Shown: in pieces, positions 1-5,540 of the stretch | How positions within the stretch are numbered: the first letter of the stretch is position 1 | How the letters are laid out: every line of letters begins with the position of its first letter | NCBI GenBank assembly: GCA_039812405.1 | Contig: JBDIAL010000139.1 | Coordinates: forward strand, 1-9,768 | DNA length: 9,768 nucleotides | Direction of reading: 5' to 3' | DNA from: Nostocoides sp039812405 | GTDB taxonomy: Bacteria > Actinomycetota > Actinomycetes > Actinomycetales > Dermatophilaceae | The notes under the pieces: model-generated | Database searches by the model: none | The model's input: only the letters and a program-made list of their open reading frames with translations | What the model was told of the DNA's origin: nothing | Program-made: the position numbers and the translations under genes

Positions 1-118
1 GGTGGCCGACGGCGACCATCCCGCGCATCGGGCGGCCGCGCTGGCGAGAGGCGGCCGCGACGTCGGCCGGATCGGGCAGCTCAGACGGCTCGGACGGCTC
101 GGACGGTTGGAGGCTCAC
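1..118 (-). CDS. DUF501 family protein, N-terminal fragment (cut by window edge)
   Basis: Reading down from a GTG at 118 gives an open frame of 39 codons that runs off the window. It starts with an acidic PSE-repeat tract (about residues 5-14) and then a segment ending RQRGRPMRGMVAVGH. That segment resembles the start of the DUF501 core, which I remember as a GRPxRGVxxVxHRCPCG-like stretch; the cysteines would lie beyond the edge. The GTG overlaps the TGA of the upstream ftsB-like gene by 4 bp (GTGA), and no Shine-Dalgarno is visible, so translational coupling is likely. In M. tuberculosis the corresponding position (Rv1025, after eno and Rv1024) also holds a DUF501 gene. The family's biochemical function is unknown to me. 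An internal ATG in the RPM or RGM region is a possible alternative start but would cut into the conserved segment. Confidence 0.72.
   Translation of the reverse strand, partial: MSLQPSEPSEPSELPDPADVAAASRQRGRPMRGMVAVGH
80..106 (-). repeat. Three tandem 9-bp units encoding Pro-Ser-Glu
   Basis: Read on the minus strand, three consecutive 9-base units (CCGTCCGAG, CCGTCCGAG, CCGTCTGAG) encode PSE-PSE-PSE near the start of the DUF501 protein. The third unit differs by one silent change. Such in-frame tandem units can vary in number by slippage without breaking the gene, and the tract lies before the conserved core. Confidence 0.8.
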
Positions 119-744
119 GGGTGGGCGGCGGGGGCGTCGGCGACGCCGATCGACTCCCAGAGCCGGCCGTACCACGGGTGGCCGTCACTCGACGCCGGGG
201 CCGTCGCGAGCCTGCTGTCGGCGGAGTCGGGGTCGCCGGCGATGACGGTGTAGGACTTCTCGCCGGGCTTGACGAACTTGAGCCGCTCGCGGGCCTGCTG
301 GATGACGTACTCGTCGTCGGTCCACAGCTGCTGCTGCTTCTGGAGGGTGGCGACGTCCCGCTGCTGCGCGGCGACCTGGGACCGCAGCGCCGAGATCTGG
401 CTGCGCTGGGAGAGCCAGGCGTGGAGCGTCGGGGCGACGAAGACCGCGAGGAGGGCGACGACCGTCGCGAGGATGGCGAGGCGGCGGGTCCGGTTGACGG
501 CGTGCGAGCTCGCCGGGCGCAGGGCGGTGACCGGCGCGGTGCCCTGGGCGGGCTTCCCTCCCTGCTTTCCCCCCTTCGCCCCCGTGCCGCCCTTCCCGGG
601 TGCCGCCGGCGCCGAGGCCCCACCGGGCTTCGGGGTCCGACGCTCCCCCGGCCGGCTCGACCCACCGGTGCGCGGGGTGCCCGAGCGGGACCCCGCGGAC
701 CGGGTGTCGGTCCGGCCGGGTCCTCCCGTGCCCCGCGTCGCCAT
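115..744 (-). CDS. FtsB/DivIC-like septum formation initiator protein
   Basis: A 209-residue bitopic membrane protein of the FtsB/DivIC (septum formation initiator) family, expected to act in the divisome with FtsL- and FtsQ-like partners. Residues 1-80 are a disordered Gly/Pro/Ser/Arg/Lys tract, probably cytoplasmic. One membrane helix spans about 89-110 (ILATVVALLAVFVAPTLHAW). A coiled coil covers about 112-140 (heptad-like QISALRSQVAAQQRDVATLQ). The family motif WTDDEYVIQQARERLKFVKP occupies 141-160, followed by GEKSY and a short polar tail. The ATG at 744 is chosen because it lies 13 bp after the eno stop; the longer frame from 807 would overlap the end of eno. The Shine-Dalgarno is poor. 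It is probably co-transcribed with eno and coupled to DUF501 by a 4-bp overlap. The long N-terminal tail is common in actinobacterial members. The equivalent gene in M. tuberculosis is Rv1024. Confidence 0.9.
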   Translation of the reverse strand: MATRGTGGPGRTDTRSAGSRSGTPRTGGSSRPGERRTPKPGGASAPAAPGKGGTGAKGGKQGGKPAQGTAPVTALRPASSHAVNRTRRLAILATVVALLAVFVAPTLHAWLSQRSQISALRSQVAAQQRDVATLQKQQQLWTDDEYVIQQARERLKFVKPGEKSYTVIAGDPDSADSRLATAPASSDGHPWYGRLWESIGVADAPAAHP

Positions 745-757
745 AGGTCCGGTCCGC

Positions 758-2050
758 TCAGCCCTGGGAGCGCGCCGCGAACCGCGGGAAGGCGCCGGCC
801 CCCGCATACACCGCGGCGTCGTCGAGCTCCTCCTCGATGCGCAGCAGCTGGTTGTACTTGGCGACCCGCTCGGAGCGGGCCGGGGCGCCGGTCTTGATCT
901 GGCCGCAGTTCGTCGCGACGGCGAGGTCGGCGATCGTCACGTCCTCGGTCTCGCCGGACCGGTGGCTCATCATGCAGCGGTAGCCGTTGCGGTGCGCGAG
1001 GTCGACGGCGTCGAGGGTCTCGGTGAGGGTGCCGATCTGGTTGACCTTGACGAGCAGCGCGTTGGCCGTGCCCGTCGCGATGCCGCGCGAGAGGCGCTCG
1101 GGGTTGGTGACGAACAGGTCGTCGCCGACGATCTGGATCTGGGTGCCGAGCCGGTCGGTGAGGATCTTCCAGCCGTCCCAGTCCTCCTCGTCGAGCGGGT
1201 CCTCGAGGGAGACGAGCGGGTAGGACGCGACGAGGTCGGCGTAGTAGTCCGTCATCTCGGCGGCGGTGCGCGCGGCGCCCTCGAACTGGTAGGTGCCGTC
1301 GGAGCAGAACTCGCTCGCCGCGACGTCGAGGGCCAGGGCGACGTCGGTGCCCGGGGTGTAGCCGGCCGCGGTGATGGCCTCGAGGATGAGGTCGAGGGCG
1401 GCACGGTTGCTCTCGAGGTTCGGCGCGAAGCCGCCCTCGTCGCCGAGGCCCGTCGCGAGGCCGCGGTCGTGCAGGACGTTCTTCAGCGCGTGGTAGACCT
1501 CGGCGCCCCACCGCAGCGCCTCCCGGAACGAGGGCGCGCCGATCGGGGCGATCATGAACTCCTGGATGTCGACGTTGGAGTCGGCGTGCGACCCGCCGTT
1601 GAGGATGTTCATCATGGGGACGGGCAGGATGTGGGCGTTCGGGCCGCCGACGTAGCGGAACAACGGCAGGCCGGCCGAGTCGGCCGCGGCCTTGGCGACG
1701 GCGAGCGAGACGCCGAGGATGGCGTTGGCGCCGAGGTTGCCCTTGTTGTCGGTGCCGTCGAGCGCGAGCATCTCGGCATCGACGAGGCGCTGCTCGCTCG
1801 CCTCGAACCCGAGCAGCTTGGGTCCCAGCTCCTCGAGGACCGCGTCGGCCGCCTGCTCGACCCCCTTGCCGAGGTAGCGGGAGGTGTCCCCGTCGCGGCG
1901 CTCGACGGCCTCGAACTGCCCCGTGCTCGCTCCGCTCGGGACGGCCGCCCGGGAGATCGTGCCGTCGTCGAGGGCGACCTCGACCTCGACCGTCGGGTTG
2001 CCGCGCGAGTCGAGGATCTCGCGGGCGCCTACTGCTTCGATGCTGGCCAC
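758..2050 (-). CDS. eno: Enolase (phosphopyruvate hydratase)
   Basis: Cytosolic Mg-dependent glycolytic enzyme interconverting 2-phosphoglycerate and phosphoenolpyruvate. The 430 residues match the normal bacterial length. The N-terminal domain carries the substrate loop SGASTG (39-44). The barrel carries the GDEGG acid/base Glu (E205), the metal ligands D242 (ALDVAASEF), E283 (SLEDPLDEEDW) and D310 (VGDDLFVTN), the catalytic Lys K335 in the signature LLVKVNQIGTLTET, the SHRSGETED loop (362-370), and K386 in QIKTGAP. All key residues are present. The GTG at 2050 is chosen because AGGAG sits 7 nt upstream and the protein then begins VASIEAVGAREILDSRGNPT, as in homologues; the frame extends upstream to 2200 but that part is not enolase-like. 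The ftsB-like gene follows at 13 bp, as in other actinobacteria. The only TAT tyrosine codon in the gene lies in a GTATGC word at 804-809. Confidence 0.98.
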   Translation of the reverse strand: MASIEAVGAREILDSRGNPTVEVEVALDDGTISRAAVPSGASTGQFEAVERRDGDTSRYLGKGVEQAADAVLEELGPKLLGFEASEQRLVDAEMLALDGTDNKGNLGANAILGVSLAVAKAAADSAGLPLFRYVGGPNAHILPVPMMNILNGGSHADSNVDIQEFMIAPIGAPSFREALRWGAEVYHALKNVLHDRGLATGLGDEGGFAPNLESNRAALDLILEAITAAGYTPGTDVALALDVAASEFCSDGTYQFEGAARTAAEMTDYYADLVASYPLVSLEDPLDEEDWDGWKILTDRLGTQIQIVGDDLFVTNPERLSRGIATGTANALLVKVNQIGTLTETLDAVDLAHRNGYRCMMSHRSGETEDVTIADLAVATNCGQIKTGAPARSERVAKYNQLLRIEEELDDAAVYAGAGAFPRFAARSQG

Positions 2051-2105
2051 TGGACGTCTCCTGGGGAGGCTCGGGAGTGCAGGTGATCGGTCGGTCCGCC
2101 GGCGT

Positions 2106-2129
2106 GGCATACCACCCGGTGGGTATGCC
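2106..2129. repeat. Inverted repeat made of two opposed GGCATACC words
   Basis: GGCATACC (2106-2113) and its reverse complement GGTATGCC (2122-2129) face each other, and the arms continue inward as ACC/GGT with a single unpaired base offset. The result is an 11-bp stem with a tiny loop. It lies 56 bp upstream of the eno start and about 140 bp past the sulfotransferase stop. It could be a terminator for the sulfotransferase gene, a leader or operator structure for eno, or an inverted pair of a genome-wide word (see the dispersed GCATAC entry). No T-run follows on the minus strand. Confidence 0.75.
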
Positions 2130-2133
2130 GTGC

Positions 2134-2147
2134 CGGCACCGGTGCCG
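2134..2147. promoter_or_regulatory. Perfect 14-bp palindrome upstream of eno (possible operator)
   Basis: CGGCACCGGTGCCG is self-complementary over all 14 bases. On the minus strand it lies immediately after the candidate -10 hexamer at 2148-2153, where a repressor site would block initiation. The perfect symmetry is seen; an operator role is inference, because short GC-rich palindromes are common at this composition. Confidence 0.35.
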
Positions 2148-2153
2148 AGCCTA
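2148..2153 (-). promoter_or_regulatory. Candidate -10 element for eno
   Basis: On the minus strand TAGGCT fits the actinobacterial -10 pattern TANNNT, about 98 bp upstream of the eno GTG. No recognisable -35 lies 16-18 bp further upstream. A start near 2141 would give a leader of about 90 nt containing the palindrome and the inverted repeat. This is a pattern match only. Confidence 0.2.
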
Positions 2154-2245
2154 GCCGCCTCGCCCCTTCCCGCCGGGCACCAACCCGCCCCGCCTGGCAA
2201 CCCGGGTCGCTGCCCCGCAGCCCGCGTCGGGGCCCGGGACCGCCC

Positions 2246-2283
2246 GCGTCAGCAGCCGCGCAGCCGGCGTCAGTAGCCGCGCA
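2246..2283. repeat. 17-bp direct repeat (period 21) across the sulfotransferase stop codon
   Basis: GCGTCAGCAGCCGCGCA (2246-2262) and GCGTCAGTAGCCGCGCA (2267-2283) differ at one base. The upper copy encodes the last residues and TGA of the sulfotransferase; the other lies just past the stop. It looks like a local duplication that has diverged by one base. Confidence 0.75.
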
Positions 2284-3544
2284 CCTTGCGCCGCACCCGG
2301 CCGGCCTGCCAGCGCAGCATCCCGGTGAGACCCCGCCCGGCCGCCTGCCGGGACTCCGCGAGCCGGCGCTGCACGGTGCTGGTGAGGTGCTTGGTCGGCA
2401 GCGCCCGGACCCCCTCGACCGTCGCCGCGTCCGCCTCGTCGAAGAGCTCGGGCAGACCGCTGGCATACAGGACGCCCATGGCCGTCGCGGCGCCGATGGC
2501 GGGGTCGACGACGATCTCGAGCGGCTCGCCGTCGGGCCGGCCGCCGGCGGGCACCTGGCCGAGACTGTCGAGGTCGCCGATGACGCGGACGCCCTGGGCC
2601 CGGATGCCGTCGGCCATCTTCGCGCCGAGCTGGCCGGCACGCTCGAGCGCCCACTGGGGCGTCGTGAGGCGCGGCAGGTTGTCGCCGAGGGTGCGGCGCT
2701 GGAGGTACCGGGCGGCCCCGAACCGCATCGCCTGCTGGTAGAGCGTCTTGCTCAGCCCGGCCGCGAAGAACTGCTCGTTGAACTGCCGGATGACCTCGAT
2801 CTCGGGCAGCGTCAGCGAGCGGTTGCTGTGCTCGAGCCGGGCGGCGAGGGTGTCGGGCTCGAGGGCGAGGAGCCTCTCGACGTCGCGGTGCAGCCGGTCG
2901 TGGTCGGTGTCGTCGGCGACGACGACGGTGACCCGGTCGGGGCCGACGGCCCCCGCCCACCGCGCGATGAGCCGGTTGTGGTCGTGCCGCCGCCAGAAGA
3001 TCGGGGACAGCTGCGGCTTCCGGCGGCTCAGGGTGTTCTCGAGCCAGGTGTCGTACGGCGCCTCCAGGCCGCCCTGGACGAACTGCTGCCACTGCGAGGG
3101 GAGGATGCGGGCGAGCGGGCGGAGCGTGACGAGCACCTGGACGGTCGGGCCGCCGAGCTCGGCGACGACCGCGTGGAGGGCCCGGTCGCCGGCGTCGGCG
3201 AAGAACTCGCTGCTGACGACGACCCGGTCGGCGTCGGCGTGCTCGACCTCGGCGATGAGGTTGCGCCAGGGCCCGTCGGTGGCCGGGGCACCGGCGGGCG
3301 GCGAGCCGTTCTCGCGGGCGAGGAGGGACAGGACGTGCGACATCGGCTGGGTGTTGGAGCCGGCGTAGTGGAGGCGCTGTCTGACGAGGGACTCCCGGCT
3401 CGCGTGGAACGCGTTCTGGAGCTGGGTCGTGCCCGTCTTGTGCGGACCGATGTGCAGGATCCGCGAGCCCACGGGCATCACGAACGTCTCGTCGTCAGTC
3501 GTCATCTCGTCCGTCGCTGCGTCCCTCGTGATCGTCATCGTCAT
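2270..3544 (-). CDS. Sulfotransferase family protein (PAPS-dependent)
   Basis: A 424-residue protein with the PAPS-binding signatures of sulfotransferases. A beta strand plus P-loop ILHIGPHKTGTT (29-40) is the 5'-phosphosulfate loop. VVVSSEFF (108-115) fits the next core strand. VLVTLRPLARILPSQWQ (137-153) gives the 3'-phosphate pair R142 and S150, spaced 8 as in the family. It should transfer sulfate from PAPS to an acceptor I cannot identify, probably a glycan or lipid. About 170-200 C-terminal residues continue beyond the usual core, ending in a basic tail (RWQAGRVRRKVRGY). There is no signal peptide or membrane segment, so it is probably cytoplasmic. The start is uncertain: ATG 3544 lies about 35 nt after a candidate promoter, ATG 3505 is a close alternative, and the GTG at 3619 would lie upstream of that promoter. 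It sits between phyH and eno, where M. tuberculosis has lpqU. Confidence 0.85.
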   Translation of the reverse strand: MTMTITRDAATDEMTTDDETFVMPVGSRILHIGPHKTGTTQLQNAFHASRESLVRQRLHYAGSNTQPMSHVLSLLARENGSPPAGAPATDGPWRNLIAEVEHADADRVVVSSEFFADAGDRALHAVVAELGGPTVQVLVTLRPLARILPSQWQQFVQGGLEAPYDTWLENTLSRRKPQLSPIFWRRHDHNRLIARWAGAVGPDRVTVVVADDTDHDRLHRDVERLLALEPDTLAARLEHSNRSLTLPEIEVIRQFNEQFFAAGLSKTLYQQAMRFGAARYLQRRTLGDNLPRLTTPQWALERAGQLGAKMADGIRAQGVRVIGDLDSLGQVPAGGRPDGEPLEIVVDPAIGAATAMGVLYASGLPELFDEADAATVEGVRALPTKHLTSTVQRRLAESRQAAGRGLTGMLRWQAGRVRRKVRGY

Positions 3545-3585
3545 CCGTCGTATCGGCGCTCTGATAGTTGGCTGGAACGTACCTG

Positions 3586-3591
3586 AACATA
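3586..3591 (-). promoter_or_regulatory. Candidate -10 element for the sulfotransferase gene
   Basis: The stretch 3541-3600 is AT-richer than its surroundings. On the minus strand it holds TATGTT (3586-3591) and, 4 bp further on, TACGTT (3576-3581), both fitting TANNNT. TTGTTC lies 15 bp upstream of the first, a short spacing for a -35. A start near 3579 would precede the ATG at 3544 by about 35 nt. Confidence 0.35.
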
Positions 3592-3658
3592 GTGCGAACC
3601 CCGGCTGAACAACACCCACCGTCCGCGACTCACAGGAGCCTCATCGGAAGGGCGGACC

Positions 3659-3682
3659 GGCGGGCGCGCGGAGGCGCCCGCC
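3659..3682 (-). terminator. Strong GC hairpin, probable terminator after the PhyH-family gene
   Basis: GGCGGGCGC (3659-3667) pairs perfectly with GCGCCCGCC (3674-3682) around a 6-base loop. On the minus strand it begins 32 bp after the oxygenase stop and lies before the sulfotransferase promoter region. No T-run follows, so this would be the U-less type described for actinobacteria. Just before it, CCGGACCCGG occurs twice (3691-3700 and 3703-3712, period 12). The structure is clear; the terminator function is inferred from position. Confidence 0.5.
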
Positions 3683-3714
3683 GACCTCGCCCGGACCCGG
3701 ATCCGGACCCGGTG

Positions 3715-4536
3715 TCAGCGGGCGACGACGGGGAACAGCGGGTCGTCCATCGGCGCACCGGACGGGATGACGCCGACCAGCTCGTCGAACGGCGGCGAGG
3801 TCGCCCAGTCGCGCGGCGCGTGGACGGCGTCACCGGCGAGGTAGCGCAGCGACAGCACCCGCCGCCGCCCGGCGAAGGGGAACCCGGGCGCCCCGTGGAT
3901 GGTGAGGAAGTCGAAGAAGATCGCGTCACCCGGCTGCATGTCGTAGGCCCGGATGTCGAACGCGTCGCGGTCGCCCTCGATGTCGGGCAGCTCGTCGAGC
4001 GTGCCCTCGGGGAACCACTTCGCCTTGCCGTCGAGGAAGGTCCGCGGCATCTTCCACGGCCCGTCGTGGCTGCCCGGCACGAGCTCGAGGCACCCGGCCA
4101 GCGGCACCGGGTCGACGGGGATCCACGCACTCGTGCCGTGGCCGTCGACGTTGTAGTACGGCTGGTCCTGGTGCCAGGGCGTGCGCTGGGTCGTCCCGCC
4201 CTCCTTGACGAGAATGTGGTCGTGGTAGAACCGGACGGGTCCGGCGTCCGCCCACGGGGAGAGCAGCTCGGCGGCATACGCGGGCACCCGGGAGTGCAGC
4301 GCGAGCCGCTCCAGCTCGGGGATCTCCTGCCACCGCCGGAAGTCCTCGACGAACCGCCCCGGGTCGTCGACGCCGCTCGCGACCTGGGCGAGCATGCCGG
4401 CCCGCTCGAGCACCTGCGCGACGGCCGACCGCGCGACCTCCACCTCCTCGGGCGAGAGCACGCCACGCACGACGAGCACCCCGTCGCGGTGGTATGCCGC
4501 GACCTCCTCCTGCGTCAGCATCCCGTCCGTCAGCAT
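3715..4536 (-). CDS. Phytanoyl-CoA dioxygenase (PhyH) family 2-oxoglutarate/Fe(II) oxygenase
   Basis: A 273-residue cytosolic protein of the PhyH-like non-haem Fe(II)/2-oxoglutarate dioxygenase superfamily, which hydroxylates diverse small molecules. The N-terminus has the typical QEEVAAYHRDGVLVVRGVLS opening (9-28). The double-stranded beta-helix carries the HxD iron ligands H122 and D124 (WHQDQPYYNVDG), the GCLELVPGSH strand (148-157), the distal ligand H214 (FFDFLTIHGAPG), and an Arg pair at 225-226 placed to bind the 2-oxoglutarate carboxylate. The fold is complete, with no truncation. The substrate cannot be read from sequence. ATG 4536 is chosen because GAGGG sits 7 nt upstream; a second ATG (4521) lies in a local duplication. 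The gene is flanked upstream by the tandem structured repeats and downstream by a GC hairpin, so it is probably a separate transcript. It is not part of the mfd-mazG-eno core. Confidence 0.88.
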   Translation of the reverse strand: MLTDGMLTQEEVAAYHRDGVLVVRGVLSPEEVEVARSAVAQVLERAGMLAQVASGVDDPGRFVEDFRRWQEIPELERLALHSRVPAYAAELLSPWADAGPVRFYHDHILVKEGGTTQRTPWHQDQPYYNVDGHGTSAWIPVDPVPLAGCLELVPGSHDGPWKMPRTFLDGKAKWFPEGTLDELPDIEGDRDAFDIRAYDMQPGDAIFFDFLTIHGAPGFPFAGRRRVLSLRYLAGDAVHAPRDWATSPPFDELVGVIPSGAPMDDPLFPVVAR

Positions 4537-4539
4537 CCC
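4513..4539 (-). repeat. Duplicated start-codon segment of the PhyH-family gene
   Basis: On the minus strand GGGATGCTGACG occurs twice with a 3-base spacer (4528-4539 and 4513-4524, period 15), giving a protein that begins MLTDGMLTQ. Either ATG could serve; the first has the better Shine-Dalgarno. The copies are identical, so the duplication is likely recent. Confidence 0.8.
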
Positions 4540-4566
4540 GCGGCCCTCGTCCCGTCCACGAGGGTG

Positions 4567-4572
4567 ATGCTA
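4567..4572 (-). promoter_or_regulatory. Candidate -10 element for the PhyH-family gene
   Basis: On the minus strand TAGCAT fits TANNNT and would start transcription near 4560, about 24 nt before the ATG. No convincing -35 lies 16-18 bp upstream. It is one of the few non-coding places in the window where TAT/ATA occurs outside the GCATAC word. Confidence 0.25.
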
Positions 4573-4611
4573 TGTCCTCCGCCCCGCGGGCTCTCCGGGC
4601 CCACCCTCCCG

Positions 4612-4662
4612 CGATTCGAGGTGAGAGCTGCACGGGAGGAGGTACCTCCATACCTCGAATCG
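4612..4662. repeat. Structured inverted-repeat element, copy 1
   Basis: Outer arms CGATTCGAGGT (4612-4622) and ACCTCGAATCG (4652-4662) pair over 11 bp. Inside lies an inner palindrome GGAGGTACCTCC (4638-4649), which folds as a GGAG/CTCC stem with a GTAC loop, and an unpaired stretch containing GCACGGGAG (4630-4638). It is intergenic, upstream of the PhyH-family gene. It matches copy 2 at 36 of 47 positions without gaps. Candidates are a REP- or MITE-like repeat, a tandem regulatory RNA structure, or a double terminator for mazG. Confidence 0.9.
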
Positions 4663-4675
4663 CTCGGACCCCCGA

Positions 4676-4726
4676 CCATTCGAGGTAGGAACAGCACGGG
4701 AGAGGGTGTCCTCTTACCTCGAATCG
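4676..4726. repeat. Structured inverted-repeat element, copy 2 (overlaps the mazG stop)
   Basis: The arms ATTCGAGGTA (4678-4687) and TACCTCGAAT (4715-4724) pair over 10 bp. The inner hairpin is GAGG/CCTC (4702-4705 with 4710-4713) around GTGT, next to the shared GCACGGGAG (4694-4702). It lies exactly 64 bp from copy 1 in the same orientation, with a 17-nt spacer. The right arm encodes the last two residues of MazG (SR) and its TAA stop, so the element reaches into the coding region. Confidence 0.9.
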
Positions 4727-5499
4727 CCGGAGCCGCGCCTCTCCTCGGCCTTGATGCGCTCCCACTGCGCCTCGACCTCCTCGGGGGTCGAGGCGGAGCC
4801 GTCGGCGAACACGTGCGGGTGGCGGCGGACCAGCTTGGCGACGAGCCCGGCCGCGACGTCGTCGATCCCGAACGGCTCGTCCGGGTCCTCCTCCGCCACG
4901 CGCGCGTGGAAGGCCACCTGGAGGAGGACGTCGCCGAGCTCCTCGGCCATGTGGCGACGATCACCGGAGGCGACGGCATCGGCATACTCCGTGGCCTCCT
5001 CGGCGAGGTAGGGCAGCAGCGTCTCGTGGGTCTGCGCGGCGTCCCAGGGACAGCCCCCAGGTGAGCGGAGCCGGTCCATGACGGCGACGACGTCGAGGAG
5101 CCGCGCGCCGGGCACGTCCCACGACCCGAGCAGCACCTCCACCTCGGGCGGGTCGGGCAGCCGGGTCACCTCCGCGGCGACGGCGTCGGAGAGGTCGGGG
5201 TCGCCGTCCGCGGATCCCAGCCACAGCACGTCCCCGGCCGTGGTCGCGTCGACGAGCAGCCGCGCCACCGCCGGGACGCCCGCACCGACGACCCCACCCG
5301 CCCTGTCCGCCTCGCCGATCTCGGGCGGCACGACGCAGACCGGTCTGCCGTCCCCGGACACGACCTGCGCGAGCGGCTCGTCGGCATACCGGGCCCAGAC
5401 GGCGGTCGCCGACTCGACGGCGCGCCACGCCTCGTGGGACAGCAGCCCGGGCGCCACCCGCGGGCTCGTCACGAGCAGGGTGAGCCGGCCGCGCGTCAC
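4714..5499 (-). CDS. mazG: MazG family nucleoside triphosphate pyrophosphohydrolase
   Basis: A 261-residue cytosolic enzyme expected to hydrolyse (d)NTPs to the monophosphate plus pyrophosphate, removing aberrant nucleotides. The MazG core covers about 134-250: the CPWDAAQTHETL signature (150-161), the metal-binding EEATE (167-171), and EELGDVLLQVAFHA (186-199) with E187 and D190 as the second metal-binding pair. The C-terminal part HPHVFADGSASTPEEV (227-242) is also typical. Residues 1-130 are a divergent domain as seen in actinobacterial MazG proteins. There is a single MazG core, unlike the two-domain E. coli enzyme. The GTG at 5499 is chosen because VTRGRLTLLVTSPRV looks like a normal N-terminus and lies 41 bp after the lipoprotein gene; its Shine-Dalgarno is weak, and longer frames would overlap that gene. 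The stop lies inside repeat copy 2. The position after mfd is conserved (Rv1021). Confidence 0.93.
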   Translation of the reverse strand: MTRGRLTLLVTSPRVAPGLLSHEAWRAVESATAVWARYADEPLAQVVSGDGRPVCVVPPEIGEADRAGGVVGAGVPAVARLLVDATTAGDVLWLGSADGDPDLSDAVAAEVTRLPDPPEVEVLLGSWDVPGARLLDVVAVMDRLRSPGGCPWDAAQTHETLLPYLAEEATEYADAVASGDRRHMAEELGDVLLQVAFHARVAEEDPDEPFGIDDVAAGLVAKLVRRHPHVFADGSASTPEEVEAQWERIKAEERRGSGDSR

Positions 5500-5540
5500 G
5501 GGGTGACCCGCGGGCCGGCTCGGGGAGTGGCCGGAGTGGC

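Noticed and set aside
269..2086. Long plus-strand open frame (605 codons) opposite eno and ftsB
   Set aside because: It is antisense to an unmistakable enolase. Its predicted protein is a D/V/G/R/E-rich mirror of the codon bias, with no motif; long antisense frames are expected at this GC content.
2387..3586. Plus-strand open frame (399 codons) opposite the sulfotransferase gene
   Set aside because: It is an antisense shadow of a gene with clear PAPS-binding motifs; its composition is repetitive D/G/V/E/R with no family signature.
3545..3619. GTG start at 3619 for the sulfotransferase
   Set aside because: It would make the AT-rich promoter-like stretch coding and add 25 residues not expected before the P-loop strand; the only coding TAT/ATA outside the GCATAC word would then fall there.
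3691..3712. CCGGACCCGG direct repeat with a central CCGGATCCGG palindrome after phyH
   Set aside because: It is short and GC-only apart from the centre, easily arising by chance here, and weaker than the neighbouring perfect 9-bp hairpin.
4612..4726. CRISPR or phage attachment site reading of the tandem repeats
   Set aside because: There are only two units, the units are themselves inverted repeats with divergent interiors, and no cas, integrase or tRNA gene is present.
3568..5064. Plus-strand open frame (498 codons) across phyH and part of mazG
   Set aside because: It runs through two opposite-strand genes and the repeat region, with no domain signature and no supporting start site.
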